A stretch of DNA of 43,679 nucleotides from NCBI RefSeq assembly GCF_005049105.1, contig NZ_SUKA01000013.1, positions 1-43,679 on the forward strand, given 5' to 3'. Origin of the DNA: Sphingobacterium alkalisoli (GTDB taxonomy: Bacteria; Bacteroidota; Bacteroidia; Sphingobacteriales; Sphingobacteriaceae). The notes below the pieces were generated by a model that was not told the DNA's origin, ran no database searches, and saw only the letters and a list, made by a program, of their open reading frames with translations. The position numbers were made by a program, and so were the translations under genes. Within the stretch, counting starts at the first letter, position 1; the number at the start of each line of letters is the position of its first letter. Positions 25,350 to 35,091 of the stretch are shown here, in pieces.

Positions 25350-26543
25350 GTGGAATCATCTGATCAACTTCGTATTCTATTTAATAAATACCTCCAAAAC
25401 TTGTGTAGTCTTGAAGAAACACAGCGTTTGATGGATTATTTTGAACAAGACGAAGATAAGGATCGGTTAAAAGACCTCATCATCGACGTTCTAGAAATTC
25501 AGGACGAGCGCTATGAAACCAATCCTGCCATTGCCGAAGTATTAGCAAAGGTTGACCGGGATTTGTTCATTCAGATTCAAGAAACACCGTCAACCATACC
25601 GGACCGTAAAAATAAAACACTTAAACTCTGGTTTAAAATTGCCACTGTTGCTGCATCGTTGGTCTTAATATCTATAGGGATTTATTTTTTCAATCACAGA
25701 TCAGTAACTCCTTCGGCTATTGTCAAGGTTGAAGAACAGGAAATTAATCCAGGCGACTTTGGCGCTACACTTACCATGGCAAATGGCAAGAAGATTAGCT
25801 TAGCCAGTGTATCCAAAGGAGAAATAGCCAGAGAATCGGGAATCGTCATTACAAAAACAGATGATGGTAGACTGATGTACCAAATTGATGAAAAGTTATC
25901 TGATCCAAATGCCATTAACACTTTGTCGACGGCTCGTGGAGAAACATACCAGGTGACTTTGCCTGATGGTTCTCGTGTTTATCTTAATGCCGCTTCAAGC
26001 CTCACCTATTCAGCCTCCCTGCTTCAAAACGGAAAACGTGTGGTTAAACTGATTGGCGAGGGATATTTTGAAGTAGCAAAGGATAAACGACACCCATTTA
26101 TTGTAAAAACAAATAAGCAGGAAATAGAAGTATTGGGCACACATTTTAACATCAGCAGTTATACAGATGATGAAGTAGAAAAAACTACCCTATTAGAAGG
26201 AAGTGTGAAATTATCTGCATTGGGTAATTCCAAACTATTAAAACCTGGGCAACAGGCCAAGCTGTCTGGTGGTAAAATAGCGATTGTTGAAACGGATGCT
26301 GATCTGGCAGTTGCCTGGAAGAACAACGAGTTTGTCGTTGAAAGTGAGCACATTGAAGCCATCATGAAAATGATCGAACGTTGGTATAATGTTGAGGTCA
26401 TCTACATCGGCGAAAAAACCAAGGAACGATTCAGCGGCAAGGTATCAAGGTTTGATAATCTGTCAAAAGTGCTTGAAATCGTAGAATCAACAGGTGAGGC
26501 ACATTTTGATATCAAAGGACGAACCGTATATGTATCAAAATAA
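25350..26543 (+). CDS. FecR-family anti-sigma factor (locus 2)
   Basis: 397 residues starting at GTG (25350). N-terminal sigma-binding part (1-90), membrane helix about 91-114 (LKLWFKIATVAASLVLISIG), FecR domain with LSTARGETYQVTLPDGSRVY, GEGYFEVAKDKRHPF and LGTHFNISSYTDD, and a DUF4974-like end (VESEHIEAIMKMIERWYNVE, STGEAHFDIKGRTVYVSK). It transmits the SusC STN signal to sigma 2. The 210-nt gap to susC contains a hairpin, as in locus 1. Confidence 0.95.
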   Translation: MESSDQLRILFNKYLQNLCSLEETQRLMDYFEQDEDKDRLKDLIIDVLEIQDERYETNPAIAEVLAKVDRDLFIQIQETPSTIPDRKNKTLKLWFKIATVAASLVLISIGIYFFNHRSVTPSAIVKVEEQEINPGDFGATLTMANGKKISLASVSKGEIARESGIVITKTDDGRLMYQIDEKLSDPNAINTLSTARGETYQVTLPDGSRVYLNAASSLTYSASLLQNGKRVVKLIGEGYFEVAKDKRHPFIVKTNKQEIEVLGTHFNISSYTDDEVEKTTLLEGSVKLSALGNSKLLKPGQQAKLSGGKIAIVETDADLAVAWKNNEFVVESEHIEAIMKMIERWYNVEVIYIGEKTKERFSGKVSRFDNLSKVLEIVESTGEAHFDIKGRTVYVSK

Positions 26544-26629
26544 ACTAAAATATGAATTAACTGAATACTAACCTTAAATTCAACCAGATGAAAAGAAAAC
26601 TACACTAGCTGAAGAGCAATGAAACGAAA

Positions 26630-26658
26630 CCAGGCCCCGACTTGCCATCAGGACCTGG
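26630..26658. promoter_or_regulatory. Hairpin in the leader between fecR and susC (locus 2)
   Basis: CCAGGCCC (26630-26637) pairs with GGACCTGG (26651-26658), one mismatch, 13-nt loop, about 95 nt before susC. Placement, one-mismatch stem and the CTTGCCA/GCAAGC-like loop region parallel the locus 1 leader hairpin, although the stem sequences differ. No U-run follows on the plus strand. Confidence 0.55.
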
Positions 26659-26753
26659 CAGAAGTTTGGAACATTCAATTAAAAATCAACGTTAAACTGC
26701 AGTCCTCCTTACGGTCCAACGCAAAAGAGGCTGCTTAACCAAACTGACAACTA

Positions 26754-29700
26754 ATGTATCAAAAATCAAGGATATTTGGTATGCCTAAAAGGCCGTACCT
26801 AAAACTATTTCTTACTATGCGCTTAACTACCGTACTAACAATAGTATGCTTTATGCAGGTAAATGCGTCGAGCTTCGCCCAAAAGGTGACCTTAACCAAA
26901 TCGAATGCTTTACTTAAAACTGTATTTAAGGAGCTGAACCAACAAACAGGTTACAACTTTTTTTATACGGACAATTTATTGAAAAATTCCTCTCCAGTAA
27001 CTATCAACGTTAAAGACGCTGATTTATCCGTTGTCCTTACGCAGATTTTTGACAGGCAGAACCTGGATTTCGTCATTCGCAACAATACGGTGGTCATAAA
27101 AGCAGGCGCGCCGGTCAGCCAAGCAAATCCCCTGGTTAATCAGGAAATCATTTCTGGCTTTGTGGGAGATGCCAAGGACCGTAAACCAATTCCAGGAGTT
27201 ACGGTGTCCATTAAAGGCACGGAGTCTGCTGTCCAGACTGATAGAAACGGAAAATTCACCATCAGTATCTCTACAGATGGTGAATCTTTGGAATTCAAAT
27301 TTTTAGGTTATAAGACCGTGGAAGTACCCATCTCAGCCAACTCTAACTATACCATTTATATGACGAAGGAGCAGGTAGCGCTGAATGAGATGGTAATTAC
27401 CGGCATGGTCGACAAGAAGGTTAGTACCTATACAGGAGCAGCAAAAACCATGACTGCTGCTGAGCTTAAGGCTGTAAATCCGGTGAATGTATTTGCCGGT
27501 ATTGCCGCCCTTGATCCATCCTTCAGAATTATTCCCGACAACAAAATCGGAGGGAACATCAATGCGCTTCCAGAGGTCACCATGCGTGGACAAACATCCT
27601 ATCCCACCCTTGGGGCAGAACTCGCTGGCAATCCCAATATGCCTTTGTTTATTCTAGACGGATTTCAGGTTACACTACAGGCTATTGTAGACTTAGACAT
27701 GAATCAAATTGCCTCCGTCACTTTGTTAAAGGATGCTTCGGCTACGGCGATGTACGGTTCCCGTGGGGGTAATGGTGTGATGGTTGTTACAACGATCCTG
27801 CCACCAAGAGGAAAAGTAGAGGTGTCGATAAGCAACAATTTTACTTTATCATCTCCTGACCTGTCTGTTTATAACATGCTTAATGCAACAGAAAAATTGG
27901 ATTTTGAGCGACGTGTAGGATTCACGGATAGCTATAGAGGTGATTTCATCAATGCGGAAAGGTATAAAGCGGTGGTAAGCGGTGTAAATACCGACTGGAA
28001 ATCCATTCCAGTCCAAACAGGGATCAACAACAGAACCAACCTGTCTTTACGGGGTGGTGACGAGTCGCTGACCTTTAACCTAAGCTTTAGCGGAAATATG
28101 TTACAGGGCGTGATGAAGGGACAGGACAGGAAAAATTATGCCGGAAGTTTTACGCTGAGTTACAGAACGAATAAACTGACATTCCAAAATAATACCATAG
28201 GAACACAGGTTAATTCCAACGATTCCCCTTACGGCACATTTAGTCAGTACCTGGATTTGAATCCCTACTGGAAACCTTACGATGAAAATGGGAATATAAA
28301 CAAATACCTGGAAAATATCAATACAGGCTTCGGCGCAACAGGAGTAAGCTCTGTTGTATTAAATCCATTGATGGACATTACTTACAATACCATTGACAAT
28401 AGAAATAAGAATTTTAATTTAAGGAACAACACTACTGTACGTTACGATGTCGATAAATCATTGTGGTTTAATGGCAGCCTGGGCATCACAAAAGTGAACG
28501 GGACGATAGACAACTTCCATTCAGCTCTCGATAGCAGATTTAATGGGGTCGCAGATTTAAGCGCACGGGGTACCTATTCCATCGACAACAGTACCTCCTT
28601 TACCATGGACGGAACAGGATCGGTAAATTACAACAAAAATTTCGGGATGCACGGTGTTACAGTCTACGCAGGATTCAGGCTCGCAAGTACACAGTTTAAT
28701 TCCTATGCCGTCTCTACACAGGGTTTTCCTTTTGATCGTTTAGATAACATCCTGTTTGCCGCGCAATATTTAAACAGCAGGCCTACAGGAACCGAAAGTA
28801 CACTTAACAATCTTTCTTATACCGGAAGTGCCAACTACTCTTATGATAACCGGTATTTTACAGATTTCACCTATACTAGAGATGGCTCTTCAGCTTATGG
28901 AGAAAACAATAAATTTGGTAATTTCTGGTCTGCAGGTTTAGGATGGAACATCCACAATGAACAGTTCCTGAGGGATAGCGAAACTATCAACCTGTTGAGG
29001 CTTCGTGGCAGCTACGGTTCTACCGGCACATCTGTACAGGATCCTTATGCAGCACAATTCAGATATAATTTGGGCACGAGTACAGGCTATTTTGGCGAAG
29101 TGGGTGCTTTCCCGGGTGGACTAGGAAACCCAAATTTGAGCTGGCAGCAGGTCTTGAAGTCGAATGTTGGTATCGCTTCGGCATTTTTTAACAGCCGTTT
29201 GACTTTCAATGCGGAGTTTTATAATGAAGTGACCCAGAATGCCCTAACCACAGTTTCTCTGGCACCTAGTACTGGCTTTCCTTCGTATACTGAAAATTTG
29301 GGTAAAATCCAGAACAGGGGATTGCAGTTCGACCTGGGTTATACCATCCTATCTCAACCTCGTAAAGGCTTAAAATGGAATGTTGCGGTGAACGCAGCAA
29401 CTAATAAATCTGTGTTAAAACAAATTTCGGAGAAACTTAAGGCTTTCAATGCTGCATTGAATGCCAATAATGCCGATCAGACTGTTGAAAATGCACAGTT
29501 TATTGAGGGCAGGTCAACAACGGCTATTTATGCAGTGAGGTCATTGGGTATTGATCCGGTTACCGGTCAGGAAGTTTATCTGAAATTAGATGGTACCCCA
29601 ACGTTTGTCTGGGACGTTAATGATAAGACCTATGTTGGTGACAGCCGACCCAAGTGGACAGGAGCTGTAAATTCAAATTTCCTGTACGCAGGTTTTGGTT

Positions 29701-30104
29701 TAAACTTTAGCATCAGTTATAACTATGGTGCCGATCTGTATAACAGTACGTTGTTAAACCGGGTGGAAGCTGTTGATGCGCGCAACAATGTAGATAGAAG
29801 AGCTTATGATCTGGGCTGGACCGGACCCGGTAGTGTCAGTCCGTATCGGCGGATTACTGGTGGTGTACCAACACCAACACAACTTACCTCTAGGTTTGTT
29901 CAGCGTGATAACAACATTCAGCTCAGCTCCGTTAATTTAAGCTATCAGTTCAAAACCCCATTTACTAAAAGATTGGGCTTGCAGAATCTGACCGTTAGCG
30001 CAACAACGAATAACCTGGCCAACTTCAGCACCATTGAAATTGAACGTGGTACAGACAATCCCTTTGCCAGAGAATATACATTTGGTCTGAGTGCAAGATT
30101 TTAA
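26754..30104 (+). CDS. SusC/RagA-family TonB-dependent outer-membrane transporter (locus 2)
   Basis: 1116 residues. Long signal region ending TVLTIVCFMQVNASSFAQ. STN domain about 44-122 (TVFKELNQQTGYNFFYTDNL, NLDFVIRNNTVVIKAG), carboxypeptidase-regulatory-like domain about 135-205 (ISGFVGDAKDRKPIPGVTVS), TonB plug about 215-350 (TMRGQTSYPTLGAELAGNP, MPLFILDGFQVTLQAIVDLD, IASVTLLKDASATAMYGSRG), then a barrel ending in FAREYTFGLSARF. The STN domain marks it as a signalling transporter matched to FecR 2. Unlike SusC 1 the plug segment NVFAGIAALDPSFRIIPD replaces the usual leader of the GLVNRMPGL type. Confidence 0.96.
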   Translation: MYQKSRIFGMPKRPYLKLFLTMRLTTVLTIVCFMQVNASSFAQKVTLTKSNALLKTVFKELNQQTGYNFFYTDNLLKNSSPVTINVKDADLSVVLTQIFDRQNLDFVIRNNTVVIKAGAPVSQANPLVNQEIISGFVGDAKDRKPIPGVTVSIKGTESAVQTDRNGKFTISISTDGESLEFKFLGYKTVEVPISANSNYTIYMTKEQVALNEMVITGMVDKKVSTYTGAAKTMTAAELKAVNPVNVFAGIAALDPSFRIIPDNKIGGNINALPEVTMRGQTSYPTLGAELAGNPNMPLFILDGFQVTLQAIVDLDMNQIASVTLLKDASATAMYGSRGGNGVMVVTTILPPRGKVEVSISNNFTLSSPDLSVYNMLNATEKLDFERRVGFTDSYRGDFINAERYKAVVSGVNTDWKSIPVQTGINNRTNLSLRGGDESLTFNLSFSGNMLQGVMKGQDRKNYAGSFTLSYRTNKLTFQNNTIGTQVNSNDSPYGTFSQYLDLNPYWKPYDENGNINKYLENINTGFGATGVSSVVLNPLMDITYNTIDNRNKNFNLRNNTTVRYDVDKSLWFNGSLGITKVNGTIDNFHSALDSRFNGVADLSARGTYSIDNSTSFTMDGTGSVNYNKNFGMHGVTVYAGFRLASTQFNSYAVSTQGFPFDRLDNILFAAQYLNSRPTGTESTLNNLSYTGSANYSYDNRYFTDFTYTRDGSSAYGENNKFGNFWSAGLGWNIHNEQFLRDSETINLLRLRGSYGSTGTSVQDPYAAQFRYNLGTSTGYFGEVGAFPGGLGNPNLSWQQVLKSNVGIASAFFNSRLTFNAEFYNEVTQNALTTVSLAPSTGFPSYTENLGKIQNRGLQFDLGYTILSQPRKGLKWNVAVNAATNKSVLKQISEKLKAFNAALNANNADQTVENAQFIEGRSTTAIYAVRSLGIDPVTGQEVYLKLDGTPTFVWDVNDKTYVGDSRPKWTGAVNSNFLYAGFGLNFSISYNYGADLYNSTLLNRVEAVDARNNVDRRAYDLGWTGPGSVSPYRRITGGVPTPTQLTSRFVQRDNNIQLSSVNLSYQFKTPFTKRLGLQNLTVSATTNNLANFSTIEIERGTDNPFAREYTFGLSARF

Positions 30105-30129
30105 ATTCAAAAGACAAATTCATATCCCA

Positions 30130-31560
30130 ATGAAAAGAACAATATTAATAATAGGAATTCTGTCAATAGTTGTGGTGTTTTCCAGTTGTAAGAAATTTTT
30201 GGATGTAGAGCCCAAAACAAATTTATCTGAAGAACAGCTGTTTACGTCAGAAGTTGGTTTTCAGCAAGCTTTATCAGGCGTATATGGCCAGCTGGCCAGT
30301 AACAACCTATACGGCGACAACCTTTCTATGGGTTTCGTTTCTGCGCTGGCACAAAATTATTCGACACTTAATAGCAACGCCGACGTTGCACTGCAACAAA
30401 CACAAGTCCTGAACTATGCTTCAGCAGAAGTCGCAGGGTATACCAATGCCATTTGGTCTGCCAGTTACGGTGCAATTGCCGCAGCAAATAAAATAATCGC
30501 AAATACAGAAACAAGTCGGTCTGTGCTAACCGATAATGCATATGCACTGCTGCGCGGCGAGGCTTTGGCCTTAAGGGCATTTATACATTTTGATCTATTG
30601 CGCATGTTCGGTCCTGAATATACGGCGGGTGCTAATTTAAAAGCCATCCCTTACAAAAAGGAAGTCAATGAAAATGCCGAAATCCCATCTACAACTGCAG
30701 ATGTAATCCAATTTGCTTTAGCAGACCTGAAACAGGCAGAAGAATTGCTGTTGCAGGCTGATCCGATTGTCAGCAGTGACTTACGAAGCAGGAGGAACAA
30801 GCTGAATTACTATGGCGTAAAAGCACTTGAAGCAAGAATCAAATTGTACAGTGGCGATATGGACGGAGCTGCTGCTGCCGCAAATGTAGTGGTTAATTCT
30901 ACCAAATATACATTTGTTACTCCGGAAGCGGCCGGAGCGGTCAGCACCGGATTGGTAGTACGTGACCGTTTATATTTCAACGAGCAGGTGTTTATGATCA
31001 GGGTTAGGGATATATTGCCGACCGTACAACGATATTTTAGATTTAGGGGTGCCTTAGGACAAACCCTTACACGTACTTCTGCTAACTTTGCTGCGCTGTA
31101 TGAAACCACATCGGGGGGCGGTACAGACATCAGGTTCCTTTTCCGCCTTGAGCAGGATGGAGGAAACTTGTTTCCCTCTAAATTCTGGCAGGCCTCTACT
31201 GCTACAACGCCGATTACCGATAACTTACTGGATCAGTATGTACCTGGTATCCGCCTTGCCGAAATGTATTACATCCTGGCCGAAGCAGCTTCAACTCCAG
31301 CCATGGGTGTTGAATATTTAAATACGGTGCGCCAAAACAGGGGGCTTTCTAATCTGGCAACAGACATTACGGCTACCGCACTTACAGCAGCCATCACCAA
31401 GGAGTACCAGAAGGAATTTTATGCGGAAGGGCAGTTGTTCTTTTATTATAAACGTATCAATTCTACAAGAATGCAGTTTGGTCCAAGTATGGCCCCAGAG
31501 CAGTATGTGCTCCCAATCCCAGATGCTGAACTTCAATTTAATCCGAATTATGGAAATTAA
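30130..31560 (+). CDS. SusD/RagB-family surface nutrient-binding lipoprotein (locus 2)
   Basis: 476 residues from ATG 30130, 25 nt after susC. Lipoprotein signal MKRTILIIGILSIVVVFSSC then KKFLDVEPKTNLSEEQLFTS, the standard SusD start. Helical core with EALALRAFIHFDLLRMFGPE and YYGVKALEARIKLYSGDMDG; C-terminus RLAEMYYILAEAA, LNTVRQNRGL and YQKEFYAEGQLFFYYKRINS. It binds the ligand and caps SusC 2. Confidence 0.95.
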   Translation: MKRTILIIGILSIVVVFSSCKKFLDVEPKTNLSEEQLFTSEVGFQQALSGVYGQLASNNLYGDNLSMGFVSALAQNYSTLNSNADVALQQTQVLNYASAEVAGYTNAIWSASYGAIAAANKIIANTETSRSVLTDNAYALLRGEALALRAFIHFDLLRMFGPEYTAGANLKAIPYKKEVNENAEIPSTTADVIQFALADLKQAEELLLQADPIVSSDLRSRRNKLNYYGVKALEARIKLYSGDMDGAAAAANVVVNSTKYTFVTPEAAGAVSTGLVVRDRLYFNEQVFMIRVRDILPTVQRYFRFRGALGQTLTRTSANFAALYETTSGGGTDIRFLFRLEQDGGNLFPSKFWQASTATTPITDNLLDQYVPGIRLAEMYYILAEAASTPAMGVEYLNTVRQNRGLSNLATDITATALTAAITKEYQKEFYAEGQLFFYYKRINSTRMQFGPSMAPEQYVLPIPDAELQFNPNYGN

Positions 31561-31573
31561 TCACACTCGTATT

Positions 31574-32311
31574 ATGAAATACATATTATATGCGACGATG
31601 GTCTTCTCCCTTTTTTCTTGTAAGAAAGAAGCGGTAGAAACTTATCAAGGAAAAGATGGTGTTAGCTTTTTTGCTTACACCTATCAACAATTACATACCA
31701 CCGCGACGAGAAGTTACTCTTTTGCTTTTCAAAAAACTGTAAAAACAAGGGATACCATGTATATACCTTTGAGGCTTACCGGAAAGTTGTCTGATCAGCC
31801 CCGTACCGTATTGCTAAAAACAGCTGAAGGAACAACGGCAACTGCGGGCATGGATTTTGAGCTAAAAGAAGTGGCCATTCCGCCTGGTGTCTCCATGTTT
31901 AATTATCCTCTTGTGCTGATCAACTCTGTTGGAATGGCAAGCAATGTTTATAAAATCGTGTTGGAGCCGGCAGAAACCAAGGACTTTACGCTAGGTACTT
32001 TAGGCCAGACACCTGCCAATAGCGTTAATCAGGGTACGGAGGAAAACTTTAGATATCTGACGATAGAGGTATCCAGTATGTACACCAGGCCTGCTTATTG
32101 GGATATTCTAGATGCGGATTTCGGAGAATTTAGCGCCGAAAAATACAAATTCATGGTTAAAGTACTGGGTATAACTGATTTCTCTTACGAAAATATCGGG
32201 TTTGACGGTTATCTAAACTTCCCCGTGACGCTGAGAAATGCACTAGCCGATTATGAAGCTGCAAATGGTCCACTGTTGGATGAGAACGGTAACGAGATTT
32301 CTTTCCCTTAA
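31574..32311 (+). CDS. DUF4843-like surface lipoprotein
   Basis: 245 residues from ATG 31574, 13 nt after susD; another ATG at 31550 overlaps the susD end and would spoil the signal peptide. Lipidation signal MKYILYATMVFSLFSC then KKEA. The body (DGVSFFAYTYQQLHTTATRS, TMYIPLRLTGKLSDQPRTVL, TAGMDFELKE) is the pattern of DUF4843 proteins, which regularly follow SusD and precede a PKD-like lipoprotein in Bacteroidota. Probably surface-exposed and part of the uptake complex. Confidence 0.85.
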   Translation: MKYILYATMVFSLFSCKKEAVETYQGKDGVSFFAYTYQQLHTTATRSYSFAFQKTVKTRDTMYIPLRLTGKLSDQPRTVLLKTAEGTTATAGMDFELKEVAIPPGVSMFNYPLVLINSVGMASNVYKIVLEPAETKDFTLGTLGQTPANSVNQGTEENFRYLTIEVSSMYTRPAYWDILDADFGEFSAEKYKFMVKVLGITDFSYENIGFDGYLNFPVTLRNALADYEAANGPLLDENGNEISFP

Positions 32312-32321
32312 TTTAGATATT

Positions 32322-33740
32322 ATGCATTTAAAACATATTTTTAAGCTTAGCATGATTGCAGCAATCATGCTAACATTTGCCTGTAGTAAAGATAATAATC
32401 TATCTAAATACGAGCCAATTAACGACATTAAGATTACCGATGCAACAACAAGTTTTACGATACCTCAACTGGATTCGCTGATCATTACGCCAACATTAAC
32501 AGAAACAATGCCTGCAGGTGATTCATTTACCTACAGTTGGACAATGGATTCCGAAGTAATCGCTGATTCCAAAAATTTGCGCATAAAAGTGACCTTAAGT
32601 CCAGGTACGTATTTGATAACTTATAAGGTAACCAGTAATAAAAATGGCATTTATGCGCTACAGCGTTATACCGTCGTGGTAAACGGAGTCTATCCAAATG
32701 GCTGGTACGTGGTCAATAGTAAAGATGGAACAGGCAGGGTTTCGTTGATCCGTACCGATGATGTGATTTTTGACAATCCGATGGAAGTGGCCAATAATAA
32801 GACCTATCCAGGAAAGCCATTGGCCTTGTATAATTTTGGAAAAGGTGGTTTCTTTTATTATTTCACCGATGAGAATGTATATCGGTTTAACATGAACGAC
32901 TGGCTGGAGCTTGGTGATAAAAGTTCTATACTTCCGAATTTGGCTACACCGCTTCCGTTTAAAAGTACACCGGTATTTATCTTGAACGCCTCAAGGTTTG
33001 ACCAGTTCATTGTTGCGGATGGTGGCTTATATGCCGGGATTTCAGGCTCGACTTCAGAAGATATCAGCCCTTTCAGCCAACGCATTCCTGGCGATTATGA
33101 CCTATTCCCGGGTGTGTTTCCTAACACGTATAACCTAACCTATTTTTATAATAATGCCAACATGCGCTTTATGCGAATGGGTATTTTTTCAAGAATTCTG
33201 GAAGATGCACCTAATACAACAGGCTCGTTTGACATAGCAAATGTGGGAAGAAAAATGATTGCGTACGATCGTGGCATGTCAACGCTATTTGAAGAAGAAA
33301 TTGAGTGGTATTTCATCATGGAAGATAATAATGGCCGTTACTTAATGTCCTTGACATATGATCCCTTTGGCAATACCCAGCCTGGGGTTAATCAAGAAAT
33401 GGTAAATAGTCCTGAAATTGGTAGCGCAACTAATTTTGCGACTTCCTCCATCTTAAAACAACTTTATTATACTGTTGGCAATAGGGTGTATTTGTACGAC
33501 ATGCTTGCAAAATCAGCACGCCTGATTTACACTTTCCCGGCTGGATACGTAATCAAGGATATCGAGATGTTGCGTAGCACCAGCAAACAATTGGTAATCG
33601 GTGTGAATAATGGTGCGGCGGGTGAAGTATATTATTTCAGCATCAATGGTCAGGGAGAATTCAGCAACAGTACTTACGATAAGAAATTTACGGGCTTTGG
33701 TGAAATTGTACAAATTGCTCCTGCGAGAAAAAACCTATAG
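32322..33740 (+). CDS. PKD-like family surface lipoprotein
   Basis: 472 residues from ATG 32322, 10 nt after the DUF4843 gene. Signal MHLKHIFKLSMIAAIMLTFA with Cys then SKDNNLS. Two Ig/PKD-like segments near the N-terminus (LIITPTLTETMPAGDSFTYS then LSPGTYLITYKVTSNKNGIY), followed by a repetitive, probably beta-propeller-like body (GWYVVNSKDGTGRVSLIRTD, VYRFNMNDWLELGD, YLYDMLAKSARLIYTFPAGY). The order SusC-SusD-DUF4843-PKD-like-TlpA is a recurrent cassette in this phylum. Its ligand is unknown. Confidence 0.85.
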   Translation: MHLKHIFKLSMIAAIMLTFACSKDNNLSKYEPINDIKITDATTSFTIPQLDSLIITPTLTETMPAGDSFTYSWTMDSEVIADSKNLRIKVTLSPGTYLITYKVTSNKNGIYALQRYTVVVNGVYPNGWYVVNSKDGTGRVSLIRTDDVIFDNPMEVANNKTYPGKPLALYNFGKGGFFYYFTDENVYRFNMNDWLELGDKSSILPNLATPLPFKSTPVFILNASRFDQFIVADGGLYAGISGSTSEDISPFSQRIPGDYDLFPGVFPNTYNLTYFYNNANMRFMRMGIFSRILEDAPNTTGSFDIANVGRKMIAYDRGMSTLFEEEIEWYFIMEDNNGRYLMSLTYDPFGNTQPGVNQEMVNSPEIGSATNFATSSILKQLYYTVGNRVYLYDMLAKSARLIYTFPAGYVIKDIEMLRSTSKQLVIGVNNGAAGEVYYFSINGQGEFSNSTYDKKFTGFGEIVQIAPARKNL

Positions 33741-33783
33741 GCTCCTTACTAGATTTAAAGAAGATTAATAACATCCAATCTAC

Positions 33784-34959
33784 ATGAAAAAAATACTCCT
33801 ACTCATCGCTATCCTGTCAACAGGATACTCAGGCTACAGTCAGCAGGCACAACCAGCTTATCAGGCAAGTCTTGATTCTCTGAAGATCTTCATTGATCCT
33901 TTAAAAAAGGAAGCGATTCTTGAACGATTGGTGAAAGAACACCCTGACGATAGTTTTGACCAATACAGAGCTGCACTTGTAGATAATTTTGTTGTTGCGA
34001 AAAACCCGGAAAAAGCTTTGTTCCATTTTAACAAGATCGCAGAAACCGCAAGGATCATGTACGTAGGATCAGTGGCGACAGGAATCATGGCCTTCGATTT
34101 GAAAGCTGCGGAAACTTTAATTGAGCAGGAACTGGCAAATTCAACAAATGCGCCGGAAGACCGGCAGTTCTTGTTGCATCTGTATAGTCAGGTGATGGCT
34201 AAGCAAGGAGACTACAAAAAAGCCTTCGCTGCTATCAAAGAATGCTATGAAAATGCCATACGAAAGACTGCTGTTCTGACTGCAGAGTATTACTACCTGA
34301 TGAGCAAAACAGGCGGATACAAGGAAGCGCTTCCAGAGCTGGAAAAAGCAGTACTAGCAGGTTTGGCCAATGATGAGTATAAGGCAGAGTTAAAAAGTGC
34401 CTACGCAAAAGTTAATCCGGGAAAAGATTCAAATGCGTACCTGGCTGCATTGACCAATCAGTTTGAAGAAAAATACAAGACAGCGATAGCAGCCAAAATG
34501 ATTGACGAGCAAGCGCCAAATTTTAAAGTCACAGACATCAAAGGCAACGAAGTGTCACTGTCAGATTTTAAGGACAAAATAGTTGTTCTTGATTTTTGGG
34601 CGACCTGGTGCGGACCTTGTAAGAAATCTCTTCCGGCGATGCAAATGCTGGTCAACAAGTACAAAAAGGACCCTAATGTAAAGTTCCTGTTTATACATAC
34701 TTGGGAGACTGTAAAAGATCCTAAATCGGATGCAGTGAACTACTTGCTAACTCATGACCTGGATTTACCTTTGTACATGGACCTCAAAGATCCTGATACG
34801 AAAAAGAACCCTGCGGTATCTTCATTTGGTGTAAACGGGATTCCTGCAAAATTTGTCATTGACGGCAATGGAAAAATCCGGTTTAAGTCAAGCGGACTGA
34901 CCTGGCCGGATGAAGCTGCAGTTAGGGAGTTGACCACCATGATAGAATTGTGCCTTTAG
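33784..34959 (+). CDS. TlpA-like periplasmic thioredoxin (locus 2)
   Basis: 391 residues. The signal peptide ends at GYSQQ. Unlike copies A and B it has no DUF4369-like start; instead a helical repeat segment (LHLYSQVMAKQGDYKKAFAA, KEALPELEKAVLAGL) resembling TPR hairpins. Then the thioredoxin domain: DFWATWCGPCKKS (Cys276-x-x-Cys279), cis-Pro region GVNGIPAKFVIDGNGKI. It is the last gene of locus 2, and a recent ancestor shared with A and B is unlikely from the N-terminus. Confidence 0.92.
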   Translation: MKKILLLIAILSTGYSGYSQQAQPAYQASLDSLKIFIDPLKKEAILERLVKEHPDDSFDQYRAALVDNFVVAKNPEKALFHFNKIAETARIMYVGSVATGIMAFDLKAAETLIEQELANSTNAPEDRQFLLHLYSQVMAKQGDYKKAFAAIKECYENAIRKTAVLTAEYYYLMSKTGGYKEALPELEKAVLAGLANDEYKAELKSAYAKVNPGKDSNAYLAALTNQFEEKYKTAIAAKMIDEQAPNFKVTDIKGNEVSLSDFKDKIVVLDFWATWCGPCKKSLPAMQMLVNKYKKDPNVKFLFIHTWETVKDPKSDAVNYLLTHDLDLPLYMDLKDPDTKKNPAVSSFGVNGIPAKFVIDGNGKIRFKSSGLTWPDEAAVRELTTMIELCL

Positions 34960-35049
34960 ACCCAAAAGATGTTATGTTTTACCATAACAGCAACAGAATG
35001 AAACAACGGAAAGAGAGGTCTGCAAAAGATCCAAACATGTGCCGCAGCA

Positions 35050-35085
35050 CCGAGCCATCACCACGCAACGGTGGCTCGGGCGTGG
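35050..35085. other. Overlapping, mutually exclusive hairpins after locus 2
   Basis: CCGAGCCA (35050-35057) pairs perfectly with TGGCTCGG (35072-35079). CCACGC (35061-35066) pairs perfectly with GCGTGG (35080-35085). The second stem interleaves with the first, so only one can form, or a pseudoknot results. It lies 90 nt after the last stop of locus 2 with no U-run. A transcript-end role is plausible but unproven. Confidence 0.5.
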
Positions 35086-35091
35086 TCATGT

